From Saccharomyces mikatae IFO 1815 (Eukaryota > Ascomycota > Saccharomycetes > Saccharomycetales > Saccharomycetaceae): a DNA stretch of 64,000 nucleotides. The notes below the pieces were generated by a model. That model was not told the DNA's origin, searched no databases, and was given only the letters and a program-made list of their open reading frames with translations. Every line of letters begins with the position of its first letter. The stretch's first letter is position 1. Position numbers and translations under genes: made by a program. The DNA lies in NCBI RefSeq assembly GCF_947241705.1, contig NC_079259.1, positions 124,001 through 188,000 on the forward strand, in the 5' to 3' direction. Below, one piece after another: positions 30,807-41,427 of the stretch.

Positions 30807-31656
30807 ATGTCGAAGCAATTTGTCAGGTCTGCGAAAAATTTAGTGAAAGGGTACTCCTCTACCCAAGTGTTGGTAAGAAATGCGACGTCAAACGACAACC
30901 ATCAGGTGTCTAAGGACTCGTTGATTGAGCTTGCTGAAAAGTCCTATGATAGCGCTGATTTTTTTGAAATTATGGATATGCTGGACAAGAGACTTAATGA
31001 CAAGGGTAAGTACTGGAGGCACATTGCAAAGGCTTTGACTGTGTTGGACTACTTGATTAGGTTTGGTAGTGAAAACTGTGTTCTCTGGTGTAAAGAGAAT
31101 TTGTACATTATCAAGACACTAAAGGAGTTTAGGCATGAGGACGATGAAGGTATAGATCAAGGCCAAATTGTGAGAGTCAAATCTAAAGAATTAACTGCGT
31201 TACTATCAGACGATGAAAGGCTAAATGAGGAAAGGAACATGAACATCAAGGGAAGAAACAGAAAAGGAAGAAGTAGAAGAGGAACCGGACGCAGCAGTAA
31301 TGATAATGATAATGACTTACAGAGAGCTCTCGATGCTAGTAGAATGACGGCAGAGGAAGACGAAAAAAGAAGAAAAATGGATGAGGATTACGAAACGGCT
31401 TTGCAGTTGAGTAAAGAAGAAGAGGAGTTGAAAAGGTTGCAAGATCTGCAAAGGATGCAACAGTTGCAAACACAACAACAGCAACAGCCAATGTACTATG
31501 ACATATTTGGTAATCCAATCACACCTGAGGAGTATGCGCAGTTTCAGCTACAGCAGCAACAGCAGCTACAGCAACAGCAGTTGCAACAACAACAACCTTT
31601 GTACTACGATGTATTCGGAAATCCTATAACACCCGAAGAACTAGCACAATTTCAGC

Positions 31657-31692
<36 letters not shown>

Positions 31693-32189
31693 ACTTAGCT
31701 TCGGTACAACAGCAGCAACAAGGAATTCCCAACAACCCATTTAGTAAGTCAGAGCAAAAATCAGGTATAGAAGAGCAGGGTCAATCATCAACTGTTGATT
31801 CATCAATGCAACAACAACAACAACAACAGAAGCAACAGGAACCATTAACTCAAACAAGGACGGGCAATCAATCGATGACAGACAAATACAATAAATTAAA
31901 TGAGCTACTAGCCACTGGAACAGGTATTGACACATTTGGAAATGTAGGGGACGCCCGTGTTCCCGCGCAACACACAAAGACGGGAACATTCATCAACTCT
32001 CAAGGAACGGGATATAAACAAGTATCAAATGACCCGAAGTATAATCCATTTTTAAGCGGTCAATATACGGGTTTACCAAGTACCAACGTTGTTCCAACCC
32101 AAACAGGTTATGGATTTGGTAATCAGCCTCAACAGCAATCTCAAAATAACCACTTAAACAACCAAGGGTATGCTCTCATTGATTTATGA
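30807..32189 (+). CDS. ENT1: Epsin Ent1, endocytic clathrin adaptor
   Basis: This 460-residue protein (454 in S. cerevisiae) has an ENTH domain at about residues 10-145, which binds phosphatidylinositol 4,5-bisphosphate. Two ubiquitin-interacting motifs follow (LQRALDASRMTAEED and YETALQLSKEEEE). A Gln-rich region contains the repeated block YYD-FGNPITPEE, then NPF motifs (NNPFS, YNPFL) for EH-domain partners. The C-terminal ALIDL is a clathrin box. It links ubiquitinated cargo to clathrin at the plasma membrane. The paralogue Ent2 is the alternative; synteny selects ENT1. Confidence 0.97.
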
Positions 32190-32482
32190 GGTATTGCGTC
32201 ATTCCGGTTCGAGTTTCTAGTCTTATGTTCATTTTCTCGCATTAGCATATTACATACAGACTAGGTAATCTAATTAGTTCATTGTCCCGTGTTATGTAAT
32301 CGCCTAGTATAAATAATATTGTATATTTATTTATTTAAGCAAACATTGTCTCCAAAACTATTGCAGTATTTTACATAGTTTAGTTGAACGGCTGACAGAA
32401 AAGAAAGCGATGTGCCTTTTATTAGCCAATTAGGTGATGTTAACTCATGTTTAGTAGTAATTGTAGTTTGATCTCAATTTTA

Positions 32483-32725
32483 CTACATATCCATTAGCAG
32501 AACCCCAACAACACGCTCAAGGTCTTGGTGCGACAACTCCAAGGGGTCCTTCTTATCGTGTTCTTTGTTGATATCCTTGTGGGATTGCAGTGATCGCAAC
32601 GCCGCCTCTTCAATGAATATATCCAAATACTTCTGTATCATTGGTATCACCTCATCGCTAATTTCTATATCCTTTCCACAATTATTCTGGCTTAGAATCT
32701 TCACTAGTGCTTCTTTAGACAACAT
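32483..32725 (-). CDS. MHF2: MHF2 histone-fold protein of the FANCM/Mph1 pathway
   Basis: Started at MLSKEALVKILSQ, this encodes 80 residues, the S. cerevisiae length. A further in-frame ATG eight codons upstream would give 88. The sequence is a short histone fold: helices around EALVKILSQ, VIPMIQKYLDIFIEEAALRSLQ and LELSHQDLERVVGVLLMDM. Mhf2 (CENP-X/Stra13 homologue) pairs with Mhf1 and supports the Mph1 helicase at stalled forks. The gene is easily missed because of its size. Confidence 0.94.
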   Translation of the reverse strand: MLSKEALVKILSQNNCGKDIEISDEVIPMIQKYLDIFIEEAALRSLQSHKDINKEHDKKDPLELSHQDLERVVGVLLMDM

Positions 32726-33495
32726 CACAATACCTTCTTTATGGGACACTCTGTCCTTTTTTATTACACTAATGTAGATTACAACAGTTTATATACTTTT
32801 TTCGTCTTATGACCGAAAAGAAAAATCTAGTCTCCTGCAAACGGAAAAATTAAAGCAGGGGAACAAAATAATATAATAAAAATACATGTATCCTTTACTT
32901 GATTGACTTATCTAAACAATTTTATATCCATCAAAATATACACAGTATTAATATTCTTTTCCTGAGATTGCTTTCCCCAAAAAAAAAAAAAAAGACTTGA
33001 AAAAAAAAAACAAAAAAAGAAAGAATATTCAAAGAAAGTTTCATCTTGTCAGTTGAAATGAATGATTCATTGTGGTGATGATAACCATAAAATTTAGCTA
33101 AAAAGCGAAAGCGTCGATGAAAATGGGCAAGTGCATTTGAGCTCTTGAAACGATCGATAATATTGGTTACAACAATGACTGGTAAAAGAATGAAGGGATT
33201 TGAGATATTATTCAGAGACAAAAGAAATAATAAAGTTATAGTAATAAAAAAATGTGCAAATTAGGACAAAATAAAATTAGCACTGAAAGTAGAGAAAAAG
33301 GGATAAAAAATAACAAATGGATAAACAAAAAACTTATATTACTGCTGATTTCTTTAATGTTGAATCAATAGTAAAATTATGGTTACAGAGTACAATAATT
33401 CACAATGGCGACTTGAGAAAATAACAATAAACGGATAACTAAATCATAAAGAATAACTGGGCCCTTAACACATCGTTATCTTTTCTTGAAATGTT
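32726..33495 (-). other. Long intergenic region: MHF2 promoter and extended DHH1 3' region
   Basis: This 770-base stretch is the longest in the window without a gene. It is very AT-rich, with A-tracts at 32981-33017. A minus-strand ORF of 96 codons (32931-33221) consists largely of Phe/Leu/Ile translated from A-tracts and is rejected. GTGATGA at 33074-33080 resembles a C box, but no D box pairs with it. Confidence 0.5.
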
Positions 33496-35016
33496 TTAAT
33501 ATTGGGGCTGAGACTGACCCGGTGGCATGGCCATGAAATGTTCCTGTTGCGGAGGATACCCTTGCTGCGTAGGCATTTGTGGTGGAGGATATGCCTGCTG
33601 TTGTTGGTGCGGAGGAGGAACCACAAATTGAGGATGATGTTGCTGTGGAGGAAGAGCAAATTGTTGTTGAGGTGGTAGTTGTTGTTGAGGTACAGCCTGC
33701 TGGTGATAGCTTTGTTGCTCTATTGGGAATGGAACAGGAACAGTTTCATCATTTTCCGCTACATACAATGACTTATCAATAGTAGCCGGGATGGCTGCAA
33801 TTTCGGTGCCTAGTTCTTGTTCAATCTTATACAAATTAAAACGATCATTCCAATTAATTAAATTAATTGCTAAACCCAAATGGCCAAATCTACCCGATCT
33901 ACCAATACGATGTAAATAAGTTTCTGCTGTTTTTGGGAAGTCGAAATTGATGACGACATTGACAGCTTGAATATCAATACCACGAGTTAATAAGTCGGAA
34001 CAAACTAATGTACGAACCTTACCTTGGCGAAATTCGTGGAAAACTTTATTTCTTTCTTGTTGTTTCATTCTTGCATGAGAGTAATAACATGAATAACCTA
34101 AATCAGTGATCTTTTTGGCTAGTAATTCAACACGATTGGTAGAATTACAAAAAATAATGGCTTGATTAATTTGAAGTTTAGAGAATAAAGTGTTTAAACA
34201 ATGCAGCTTTTGTCTTTCTTCTACAAAGGCATAGTATTGTGTAATACCCTTTAGAGTCAATTCTTCCATTAAATTAATTTCATAAGGCTTATGCAGGTGC
34301 TTAACCATGAATTCCTTCACTGTCAATGGAAAAGTAGCACTAAATAATAAAGATTGATGGCTTGATGGCAAGAAAGACAAGATCTGTTCAATTATTGTTT
34401 TGAAATCACGAGATAACATTTTGTCAGCTTCGTCCATAATAAATAATGAGCAATCTGACAGATCTGCTACTTTTCTTGAGGCCAAATCCAACACTCTACC
34501 AGGAGTACCAACTAAAATATGGACTGTTTCGTTTAATCTTAGAATATCATCTCTCAAATTGGTACCACCAGTGGTTACCATACATGAAATACCACAGTGT
34601 TTGCCTAATGTACGAACAACTTGGGAGGTTTGTAAAGCTAACTCTCTTGTGGGAACCATGATCAAAGCCTGAATTTTATTCAACTTTGGTTTGACTTTCT
34701 CTAGTGTCGGAATAACAAATGCTGCTGTCTTACCTGTACCATTCTTGGCTCTTGCTAATATGTCCCTACCAGTTATTGCTACTGGAATCGCTTCTTCTTG
34801 AATAGGAGATGGCTTTTCAAAACCAGCTTCAAAAATACCCATTAACAGTTCTCTTCTCAAATAAAAATCTTCAAAAGTATTGCCCTTTGTATTCAAGACA
34901 TCGTCTGTCTGTGGTCTGGTATCCTTCTTGGGAATACTCAATGCAGTTTTCCAATCCAGATCGAGATCTGTATTATTATTACTATTAGTGCTGAAATTAT
35001 TATTGATGGAGCCCAT
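33496..35016 (-). CDS. DHH1: DEAD-box RNA helicase Dhh1
   Basis: This 506-residue protein is identical in length to S. cerevisiae Dhh1. Helicase motifs in order: Q motif around residues 65-72, motif I AKNGTGKT near 90-97, PTRELA, TPGR, DEAD at 195-198, SAT, and motif [10 protein letters not shown]. The N-terminus is Asn-rich and the C-terminal 80 residues are Gln/Pro-rich low complexity, which drives P-body condensation. Dhh1 activates decapping, represses translation and binds the CCR4-NOT complex that contains Cdc36. Confidence 0.98.
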   Translation of the reverse strand: MGSINNNFSTNSNNNTDLDLDWKTALSIPKKDTRPQTDDVLNTKGNTFEDFYLRRELLMGIFEAGFEKPSPIQEEAIPVAITGRDILARAKNGTGKTAAFVIPTLEKVKPKLNKIQALIMVPTRELALQTSQVVRTLGKHCGISCMVTTGGTNLRDDILRLNETVHILVGTPGRVLDLASRKVADLSDCSLFIMDEADKMLSRDFKTIIEQILSFLPSSHQSLLFSATFPLTVKEFMVKHLHKPYEINLMEELTLKGITQYYAFVEERQKLHCLNTLFSKLQINQAIIFCNSTNRVELLAKKITDLGYSCYYSHARMKQQERNKVFHEFRQGKVRTLVCSDLLTRGIDIQAVNVVINFDFPKTAETYLHRIGRSGRFGHLGLAINLINWNDRFNLYKIEQELGTEIAAIPATIDKSLYVAENDETVPVPFPIEQQSYHQQAVPQQQLPPQQQFALPPQQHHPQFVVPPPHQQQQAYPPPQMPTQQGYPPQQEHFMAMPPGQSQPQY

Positions 35017-35569
35017 TATTACTACTTTCTTTCTCGTCGTATTCTAGGCCTGTGATAAGTTATTATGCGAATGGCGATGCGGTTATGAAGAAATAGAAGG
35101 GCTAAATATAAAGATTTTCTGCGTCTATCTTTCTATTATTAGGAATAAAATATGACTATATTTACTAATATTGCTGTTTTGCTGTACAATCCTTTATGAA
35201 TGAGATTATTAAGCTTGTAATCTTAAAAAAAGTGGATGTAACAAAACTGAATACAATGATGGAAAATAAATGTACAATCAGAAACTAAACACTTTTATTG
35301 GTACTGCTCCTCTCTTGCAAACTTCAAAGTTAAAATTGGTCACTTGGTTAAAGATTGTGTTGTCCTTACTCTTACGAAATTTTTTCCCTCCCTTTTTTGA
35401 TTGTTGACCTCGTTTGAAGTGACTAGCGGGGTAACAGAAATATAATACTATTATTAACCCATCTAATGGATTTGAATAAGACCAAAGATATATTTTACGA
35501 TGGTGAAGTTTCGAGGAAAACTGCATTGGTTCAGATCTGTTTTGCGGTGTAGTATATTAGCTGTTGGTT
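35017..35569. promoter_or_regulatory. Divergent DHH1-STE7 promoter
   Basis: This 553-base spacer contains no supported gene. A TGTTTCA at 35571-35577 resembles a pheromone response element but is simply the STE7 start (ATG TTT CAA). The 82-codon minus-strand ORF at 35278-35526 is not gene-like. Confidence 0.45.
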
Positions 35570-37120
35570 ATGTTTCAACGGAAAACTTTACAAAGACGGA
35601 ACTTGAAAGGGCTTAACCTCAACTTGCATACAGATGTGGCCAGTAACGGAAGCCTATCGCAAGAAAAGATAGAAGATCACCAAGAACATTCCCGAATAGA
35701 AAGCCACGTGATGTCGCACATTAATGCGATACAAAATAAGAGCAATCTGTTTTTGCGCAGAGGTATAAAAAAAAATCTGACGTTGGATGCGTGTATGGAT
35801 GAGCAAGCAATATCGAAGCCAAGCGCCGTTGTAATACAACAACCGCAAAATGAACCCGTGTTGATTTTATCCTCTTTGTCGCAATCTCCATGCGTGTCAT
35901 CATCCTCATCTTTGTCTACACCGTGCATTATCGATGCGTACAGCAGTAATTTTGGATTATCACCATCATCCACGAATTCTACTCCCTCTACAGTGCAGGG
36001 ATTGTCCAATATGACCACACCCATTGATAATGAGCATTCTATATCATTACCTCCCTTGGCGGAAAGCTTATCGCCAACAACAGCAAATTTGCAAGATACT
36101 TTATCGGCAACATCGAATGATAATAATATCCAACTTCAAGATTTGGTTCAATTGGGGAAAATTGGTGCCGGGAACTCTGGAACCGTGGTGAAAGCATTAC
36201 ATGTTCCTGATTCTAAAATTGTTGCCAAAAAAACAATTCCTGTGGAACAGAATAACAGCACAATTATCAACCAATTAGTTAGAGAATTATCTATCGTCAA
36301 AAATGTCAAGCCTCATGAAAACATCATCACCTTTTATGGGGCATATTATAACCAACACATAAACAACGAAATTATAATTCTAATGGAATACTCAGATTGC
36401 GGTTCTTTAGATAAAATACTATCTGTTTATAAAAGGTTCGTTCAAAGAGGAAGTGTCTCGAAAAAGAAGACTTGGTTCAATGAACTTACAATCTCGAAAA
36501 TATCGTACGGCGTGCTCAATGGACTAGATCATCTGTACCGACAGTACAAGATCATTCATCGTGATATTAAGCCTTCCAATGTCTTGATAAACAGTAAAGG
36601 ACAGATTAAGTTATGTGATTTTGGAGTGTCCAAGAAACTAATAAATTCTATAGCTGACACATTTGTTGGCACTTCCACTTATATGTCACCAGAGAGAATA
36701 CAGGGGAATGTTTATTCTATCAAAGGAGATGTTTGGTCGTTGGGGTTAATGATTATCGAGCTAGTAACTGGGGAGTTTCCCCTAGGTGGGCATAACGATA
36801 CACCCGATGGTATATTAGATTTACTGCAACGTATTGTAAACGAGCCTTCACCAAGATTACCCAAAGACCGTGTCTTTTCCAGAGAAATGACAGATTTTGT
36901 TAATAGGTGTTGTATCAAAAATGAAAGAGAAAGATCGTCGATCAATGAACTACTACATCATGACCTTATAATGAAATATGCATCACCGTCCAAAGATGAT
37001 AAGTTTAGACATTGGTGTAAAAAAATAAAATCCAAGATAAAGGAAGATAAGAGAATCAAAAGAGATGCATTAGACCGTGCGAAATTGGAGAAGAAGCAAT
37101 CAGATAATCCAACACATTGA
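35570..37120 (+). CDS. STE7: MAP kinase kinase Ste7
   Basis: Started at MFQRKTLQRRNLKG, this gives 516 residues (515 in S. cerevisiae). Residues 7-19 form the basic/hydrophobic docking site for Fus3 and Kss1. The kinase domain begins near residue 190 with LGKIGAGNSGTVVK; the catalytic loop is HRDIKPSN, followed by DFGVSKK. The activation-loop residues phosphorylated by Ste11 are Ser360 and Thr364 (S-IAD-T). Ste7 acts in the mating and filamentous-growth cascades on the Ste5 scaffold. The N-terminal regulatory region is Ser-rich and more diverged than the kinase. Confidence 0.98.
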   Translation: MFQRKTLQRRNLKGLNLNLHTDVASNGSLSQEKIEDHQEHSRIESHVMSHINAIQNKSNLFLRRGIKKNLTLDACMDEQAISKPSAVVIQQPQNEPVLILSSLSQSPCVSSSSSLSTPCIIDAYSSNFGLSPSSTNSTPSTVQGLSNMTTPIDNEHSISLPPLAESLSPTTANLQDTLSATSNDNNIQLQDLVQLGKIGAGNSGTVVKALHVPDSKIVAKKTIPVEQNNSTIINQLVRELSIVKNVKPHENIITFYGAYYNQHINNEIIILMEYSDCGSLDKILSVYKRFVQRGSVSKKKTWFNELTISKISYGVLNGLDHLYRQYKIIHRDIKPSNVLINSKGQIKLCDFGVSKKLINSIADTFVGTSTYMSPERIQGNVYSIKGDVWSLGLMIIELVTGEFPLGGHNDTPDGILDLLQRIVNEPSPRLPKDRVFSREMTDFVNRCCIKNERERSSINELLHHDLIMKYASPSKDDKFRHWCKKIKSKIKEDKRIKRDALDRAKLEKKQSDNPTH

Positions 37121-37316
37121 ATGCATACACAACAACCAGCGAGGGGAATACATGACTTTCTGTATCATCTCTTTTCATACCTAATTTATATATAGACACT
37201 CCAAATTATGTAAAGCGCAAACCGTTTTGTAATATAATACCTTTTAAATATAACCACAGAAGTAATAATGTACTTGTATACAAAATTTCAAGATTTAATG
37301 CAGTTTGCGAGAAACA

Positions 37317-37670
37317 TTAGTTAGTCCGTGGTTCACCATTATTTAATTTCTTATAGTTTTTATATTCTTTATTTTTATGCCATAGCCAGCCTTCGGTACC
37401 TCTAACGAATCCAAAGGCGATCAATAACCCACCAAAGCTACGTAAAGTTAGCTTCCACCATCGTGGGTTTCTCTTCTCAAATTCAGCCAAAGAAATTCCC
37501 CTTTTGGTTTCTTTTTTACCATACTTGAATGGCTTCCCAGAGGCCAAGTATGACCCAAATCCAACCGAAAACATAGTACTCATAACTTGACAAGGAACAC
37601 AGTCCATAGTCTCCTCTTTCTCAAGTTCTCTCTGTGGTGGAGGATTAAACACTGCCAAAATATTACTCAT
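37317..37670 (-). CDS. YDL157C: Small membrane protein YDL157C, probably mitochondrial
   Basis: This 117-residue protein (118 in S. cerevisiae) contains a CVPC pair near residue 24 (MDCVPCQVMSTMF), a membrane-like segment VGFGSYLASG and a second hydrophobic stretch GGLLIAFGFVRGTEG. The arrangement resembles the DUF4536/DMAC1 family of small inner-membrane proteins linked to respiratory-complex assembly, but I assign that only as a likeness. The S. cerevisiae protein is detected in mitochondria. It diverges from CMR1 and converges with STE7. Confidence 0.9.
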   Translation of the reverse strand: MSNILAVFNPPPQRELEKEETMDCVPCQVMSTMFSVGFGSYLASGKPFKYGKKETKRGISLAEFEKRNPRWWKLTLRSFGGLLIAFGFVRGTEGWLWHKNKEYKNYKKLNNGEPRTN

Positions 37671-38005
37671 AATTATTCACCACTCGTTTCTTTTCTTCTG
37701 TAGAGAGTCTTTGGCTTTTGTTTGGTAGCACCTAATAACTTTTTCATTTTATATACATGCTCGTACCTTTTTTCAAATGCCCATTGTTCATTTTTATCCG
37801 AGAGCATATATTACGCGTCTTACACTAATTTCATTTTTGACATATTGCACTACAACGACGCCAAAAGAGGTAAAAGTATATTTTTAGGCTATCGCTAGAG
37901 AGAATACACACACATTCGTACTTACTATTGCTGTACATAATATAAAGGATATAACGGATCAATTTTTAGTACTTTTACAATCAGGAAGCGACTCCTCAGT
38001 GAAGA
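37671..38005. promoter_or_regulatory. Divergent YDL157C-CMR1 promoter with an MCB
   Basis: This 335-base spacer contains a perfect MluI cell-cycle box, ACGCGT, at 37813-37818, 188 bases before CMR1. CMR1 expression in S. cerevisiae tracks DNA replication genes, so MBF control is likely. Confidence 0.65.
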
Positions 38006-39574
38006 ATGCCGGAATTAACAGAATTTCAGAGAAAGCGTTTGGAAAACATTAAAAGAAATAATGATTTATTGAAGAAATTGCATCTATCTGGGGTTGCATC
38101 TCAAATAAAACATGAGGCTGGGGTGTCAGAAAAATCTAGGGTTCCTGCCAAGAAGAAACAAAAAACAACTAGGAGTAAAACATCAAAATCTGCTAGTCCA
38201 ACTTTACCTACACGAAGATCAAGAAGGCTCAGAGGTGAATCTGCAGATGACACCAAAGGGATACCCAATGTGAATGACAATCAACTGCTTAAAATGGGCT
38301 CTCCAAATGGCGAAGAAAAGAATTTCATGGACGCAATTAAAGAGAAACCGGTAATTGGGGATGTAAAATTGAGCGATTTGATAAAAGATGAAGACGAAAG
38401 TGCCCTTTTAGAAAAATTCAAGAGGTTTAACAGCAGAAACTTTTCTTCTGGCGATTTCTTTGAAGAAATAAAAAAGAGACAAGGTGATGTTTTGGGAATG
38501 GACGAATTCGATTTGGATTTATATGATGTCTTTCAGCCAAACGAGATTAAGGTCACATACGAAAGAATCTCTGCTGCTTACTTCCATCCTGCCCTAGAAA
38601 AGAAGCTGATCATTGCCGGTGACACCGGTGGCACTGTCGGACTTTGGAACGTTAGAGATGAGCCGCTAGGCGATAGCGAAGACGACCGGATGGAAGAGCC
38701 TGATATCACGAGAGTGAAGCTGTTTACCAAAAATGTCGCACGTATTGATTGCTTCCCAGCGGACACATCAAAACTGTTGCTGAGCTCCTATGATGGAAGC
38801 ATCAGATCGGTTCACCTGAATAGCTTACAAAGTGAAGAGGTTCTCACCCTGAAGAATGAATATGACGATCCATTGGGCATCAGTGATTGTCAGTTTAGTT
38901 ACGAGAACCCTCATGTATTATTCCTCACCACTTTGGGTGGTGAATTCACTACTTTTGACACAAGAGTGAAAAAGTCAGAGTACAAGTTGCGGAGACTTGC
39001 TGACAAGAAGATTGGGTCTATGGCTGTGAACCCCTTGAGACCCTATGAGATTGCTACCGGATCTCTTGATAGGACGCTCAAGATATGGGATACAAGAAAC
39101 CTTGTTGAAAAGCCTGAATGGTCACAGTATGAAGACTACCCCAGTTACAATATCATGTCCACCTATGATTCGAGACTAAGTGTCTCTGCAGTATCCTATT
39201 CCCCAACAGATGGCACCTTGGTGTGTAACGGTTATGATGACACCATCCGCCTGTTTGATGTTAAAAGTAGGGATTGCCTTTCTAAAGAGTTAAAGCCCAA
39301 ATTAACAATTCAGCATAACTGTCAAACAGGAAGGTGGACTAGTATCCTGAAAGCCAGGTTCAAACCAAACAAGAATGTGTTCGCCATCGCCAACATGAAG
39401 CGCGCCATTGACATATACAACAGCGAGGGCAAACAACTGGCCCACCTACCCACAGCCACTGTCCCTGCTGTAATAAGTTGGCACCCATTGCAAAATTGGA
39501 TTGTAGGGGGAAATTCTAGTGGTAAGATTTTCCTCTTCACTAGTGACTCTCGAGCCATAAAGCAGGATGAATGA
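38006..39574 (+). CDS. CMR1: WD40 protein Cmr1 of the DNA damage response
   Basis: This 522-residue protein equals the S. cerevisiae length. The first 100 residues are basic ([22 protein letters not shown]), suiting DNA contact. From about residue 190 a seven-bladed WD40 propeller follows, with units such as [32 protein letters not shown] and [14 protein letters not shown]. Cmr1 is the homologue of human WDR76; it binds chromatin, including UV-damaged DNA, and gathers in intranuclear quality-control foci under replication stress. Confidence 0.97.
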   Translation: MPELTEFQRKRLENIKRNNDLLKKLHLSGVASQIKHEAGVSEKSRVPAKKKQKTTRSKTSKSASPTLPTRRSRRLRGESADDTKGIPNVNDNQLLKMGSPNGEEKNFMDAIKEKPVIGDVKLSDLIKDEDESALLEKFKRFNSRNFSSGDFFEEIKKRQGDVLGMDEFDLDLYDVFQPNEIKVTYERISAAYFHPALEKKLIIAGDTGGTVGLWNVRDEPLGDSEDDRMEEPDITRVKLFTKNVARIDCFPADTSKLLLSSYDGSIRSVHLNSLQSEEVLTLKNEYDDPLGISDCQFSYENPHVLFLTTLGGEFTTFDTRVKKSEYKLRRLADKKIGSMAVNPLRPYEIATGSLDRTLKIWDTRNLVEKPEWSQYEDYPSYNIMSTYDSRLSVSAVSYSPTDGTLVCNGYDDTIRLFDVKSRDCLSKELKPKLTIQHNCQTGRWTSILKARFKPNKNVFAIANMKRAIDIYNSEGKQLAHLPTATVPAVISWHPLQNWIVGGNSSGKIFLFTSDSRAIKQDE

Positions 39575-39588
39575 GGAGAATATCATCA

Positions 39589-39595
39589 TTACCCG
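39589..39595. promoter_or_regulatory. Reb1 site just downstream of the CMR1 stop
   Basis: TTACCCG is a full Reb1 core 14 bases after the CMR1 stop and 268 bases before CLB3. Reb1 can clear nucleosomes for a downstream promoter or block Pol II read-through from an upstream gene; the position suits both. Confidence 0.5.
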
Positions 39596-39862
39596 TAGGT
39601 CCATTTTTTTTCTGTTTTTCACCAGAACGAGGCGACAAGCGAAGAAATATAACAGAACAAAACAAAAGAAAACAAAAACATCGAAATGGAATATGGACAC
39701 ACAAAATCTTTTTTTGATCTGATTGAAAGAAAACGACCAAAATTTATTTGCTGTTTGCTTACGAGAAAAGGAAAAGAATATTGCATAGAAAAGATTATTT
39801 ATTGTCTCCATCCTTCGCTTTGAACACAAATACTTTACCCTTTTTATTATTGCTTACCATAA

Positions 39863-41149
39863 ATGCATTATAAATCACAATCTTTGAGTTCTGCGTACAT
39901 TAAGAGCCCCGAGGATGAAAACATGGCACCTATAGCTAGTATGAAACATAGGAATGGGTCCATTAGTCATATGCCATCCACACATCCAAGGATCGCACTT
40001 AGCGACGTCACCAACATAGTTGCAACCAACTCTAATAATAATAGCATAAGCAAGCCCAAAGCCGCTCCAGTAAGAGAAAGATCGGACTCGGTTGTTATAC
40101 TCGAGGAAGAAAGGCCTACTACAGGTGCTGCTACACAACGAAAAGAAGCAGATCATAACGATTTGTTGACGGGGAGAGAGCAGGAGCAAACCATTGATGA
40201 AGACGACGAAGAAAGCGAAGACGATGAAGGAGAAGAACGAGAACCTCTGCTGCTGGAACATTATGCCGGCGACACGGTGGTATGGGAGCATGCATTTAGG
40301 ACCTATTATAGGACCGCATTAGACCCAAACGATGATGACGTGTACGATGTAGTCATGGTCGCTGAACTGTCTAATGAGATATTCGAGTATATGAGAAAAC
40401 TAGAAGAATTATACAAGCCCGATCCGTACTACATGGATAAGCAACCAGAATTAAGGTGGTCATTTAGAAGCACACTGATTGATTGGATCGTTCAAGTCCA
40501 TGAAAAGTTTCAACTTTTACCTGAAACGCTATATCTCTGCATCAATATAATAGACAGATATCTGTGCAAAGAATTTGTTCCTGTGAACAAATTCCAGCTT
40601 GTAGGGGCAGCTTCACTTTTCATTGCCGCCAAATATGAAGAAATCAACTGTCCCACAATTAAAGATTTTGTGTACATGTCAGAAAACTGCTACTCAAGAG
40701 AGAACTTATTGGATGCAGAAAGAACTATATTGAATGCTTTAAAATTTGAGTTGGGTTGGCCAGGCCCAATGTCTTTTTTGCGAAGAATCAGTAAAGCTGA
40801 TGACTACGAGCATGATACAAGGACATTAGCTAAATATTTGCTGGAATCTACAATAATGGACAATCGACTGGTTTCCGCTCAACCCAGTTGGTTAGCTGCT
40901 GGGGCCTATTTTTTAAGTAAGGTGATTTTGGGACAAAATCAATGGTCCTTGGCACATGTCTATTATTCTAATTATACACAAGAACAAGTCCTTCCATTGG
41001 CAACCATTATTTTAGAGAATTGCAGATATGCTTCTAGACGTCATAGTGCTATATGGAGAAAGTATTCTTCGCGTCGTTATTTGCATTCTTCACAGGTTGT
41101 AGCGAAATGGATAGCTTTAGCTGAGCACAGAGTAGAGCGATCTAGCTAA
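39863..41149 (+). CDS. CLB3: B-type cyclin Clb3
   Basis: This 428-residue protein (427 in S. cerevisiae) has a destruction box RIALSDVTN near residues 45-53, an acidic Glu/Asp stretch near 113-127, and two cyclin folds at about 175-410. These include RSTLIDWIVQVHEKFQL, LVGAASLFIAAKYEEI and WLAAGAYFLSKVILG. With Cdc28 it promotes S-phase progression, spindle assembly and meiosis. The paralogue Clb4 is on another chromosome; synteny between CMR1 and MSH5 selects CLB3. The N-terminal region is much more diverged than the cyclin box. Confidence 0.97.
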   Translation: MHYKSQSLSSAYIKSPEDENMAPIASMKHRNGSISHMPSTHPRIALSDVTNIVATNSNNNSISKPKAAPVRERSDSVVILEEERPTTGAATQRKEADHNDLLTGREQEQTIDEDDEESEDDEGEEREPLLLEHYAGDTVVWEHAFRTYYRTALDPNDDDVYDVVMVAELSNEIFEYMRKLEELYKPDPYYMDKQPELRWSFRSTLIDWIVQVHEKFQLLPETLYLCINIIDRYLCKEFVPVNKFQLVGAASLFIAAKYEEINCPTIKDFVYMSENCYSRENLLDAERTILNALKFELGWPGPMSFLRRISKADDYEHDTRTLAKYLLESTIMDNRLVSAQPSWLAAGAYFLSKVILGQNQWSLAHVYYSNYTQEQVLPLATIILENCRYASRRHSAIWRKYSSRRYLHSSQVVAKWIALAEHRVERSS

Positions 41150-41325
41150 AAAGCTTCACCTCAAGACATGGCAACAAAAAAGTAGAGGAAATTCATTACC
41201 ATTTTGCACACAAAACATTAATCATCAGTAATAAAACATATGTAACTTTTTAACTTTAAAAACACATCATTTTCCCTATTTTTTCAAGCATCTCCTCTTC
41301 ATAAAGGTAAGACGCGGAATTGGTA

Positions 41326-41335
41326 TCAGCGGCTA
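41326..41335 (+). promoter_or_regulatory. URS1-like site upstream of MSH5
   Basis: TCAGCGGCTA differs by one base from the URS1 core TCGGCGGCTA bound by Ume6, and lies 93 bases before the ATG of MSH5, a meiosis-specific gene. The fit to biology raises confidence above the motif alone. Confidence 0.5.
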
Positions 41336-41427
41336 ATTTTCATAAAACTTCGAAGTTGATTAACAAAACCAACAAGTGAACTCACCGAAAGTAAGCTGTC
41401 GATTTAGAAGTTTCAACTAACCACAAA

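Noticed and set aside
30662-30898. Minus-strand ORF of 78 codons over the ENT1 start (dubious YDL162C region)
   Set aside because: It overlaps the ENT1 ENTH-domain codons and the divergent promoter, with no sign of a real protein.
32201-32211. GGTTCGAGTTT resembling a tRNA B box after ENT1
   Set aside because: It misses the conserved final CC, and no A box or cloverleaf lies upstream, where the ENT1 coding end sits.
33074-33080. GTGATGA resembling a snoRNA C box downstream of DHH1
   Set aside because: No D box (CTGA) or terminal stem lies at a workable distance on that strand, and no RNA gene is known at this syntenic position.
35571-35577. TGTTTCA, a pheromone-response-like element at the STE7 start
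   Set aside because: The bases are the first codons of STE7 (Met-Phe-Gln) and are constrained by the protein.
35677-36024. Minus-strand ORF opposite STE7 (position of the dubious YDL158C)
   Set aside because: It is antisense to a conserved gene, with no domain or upstream elements.
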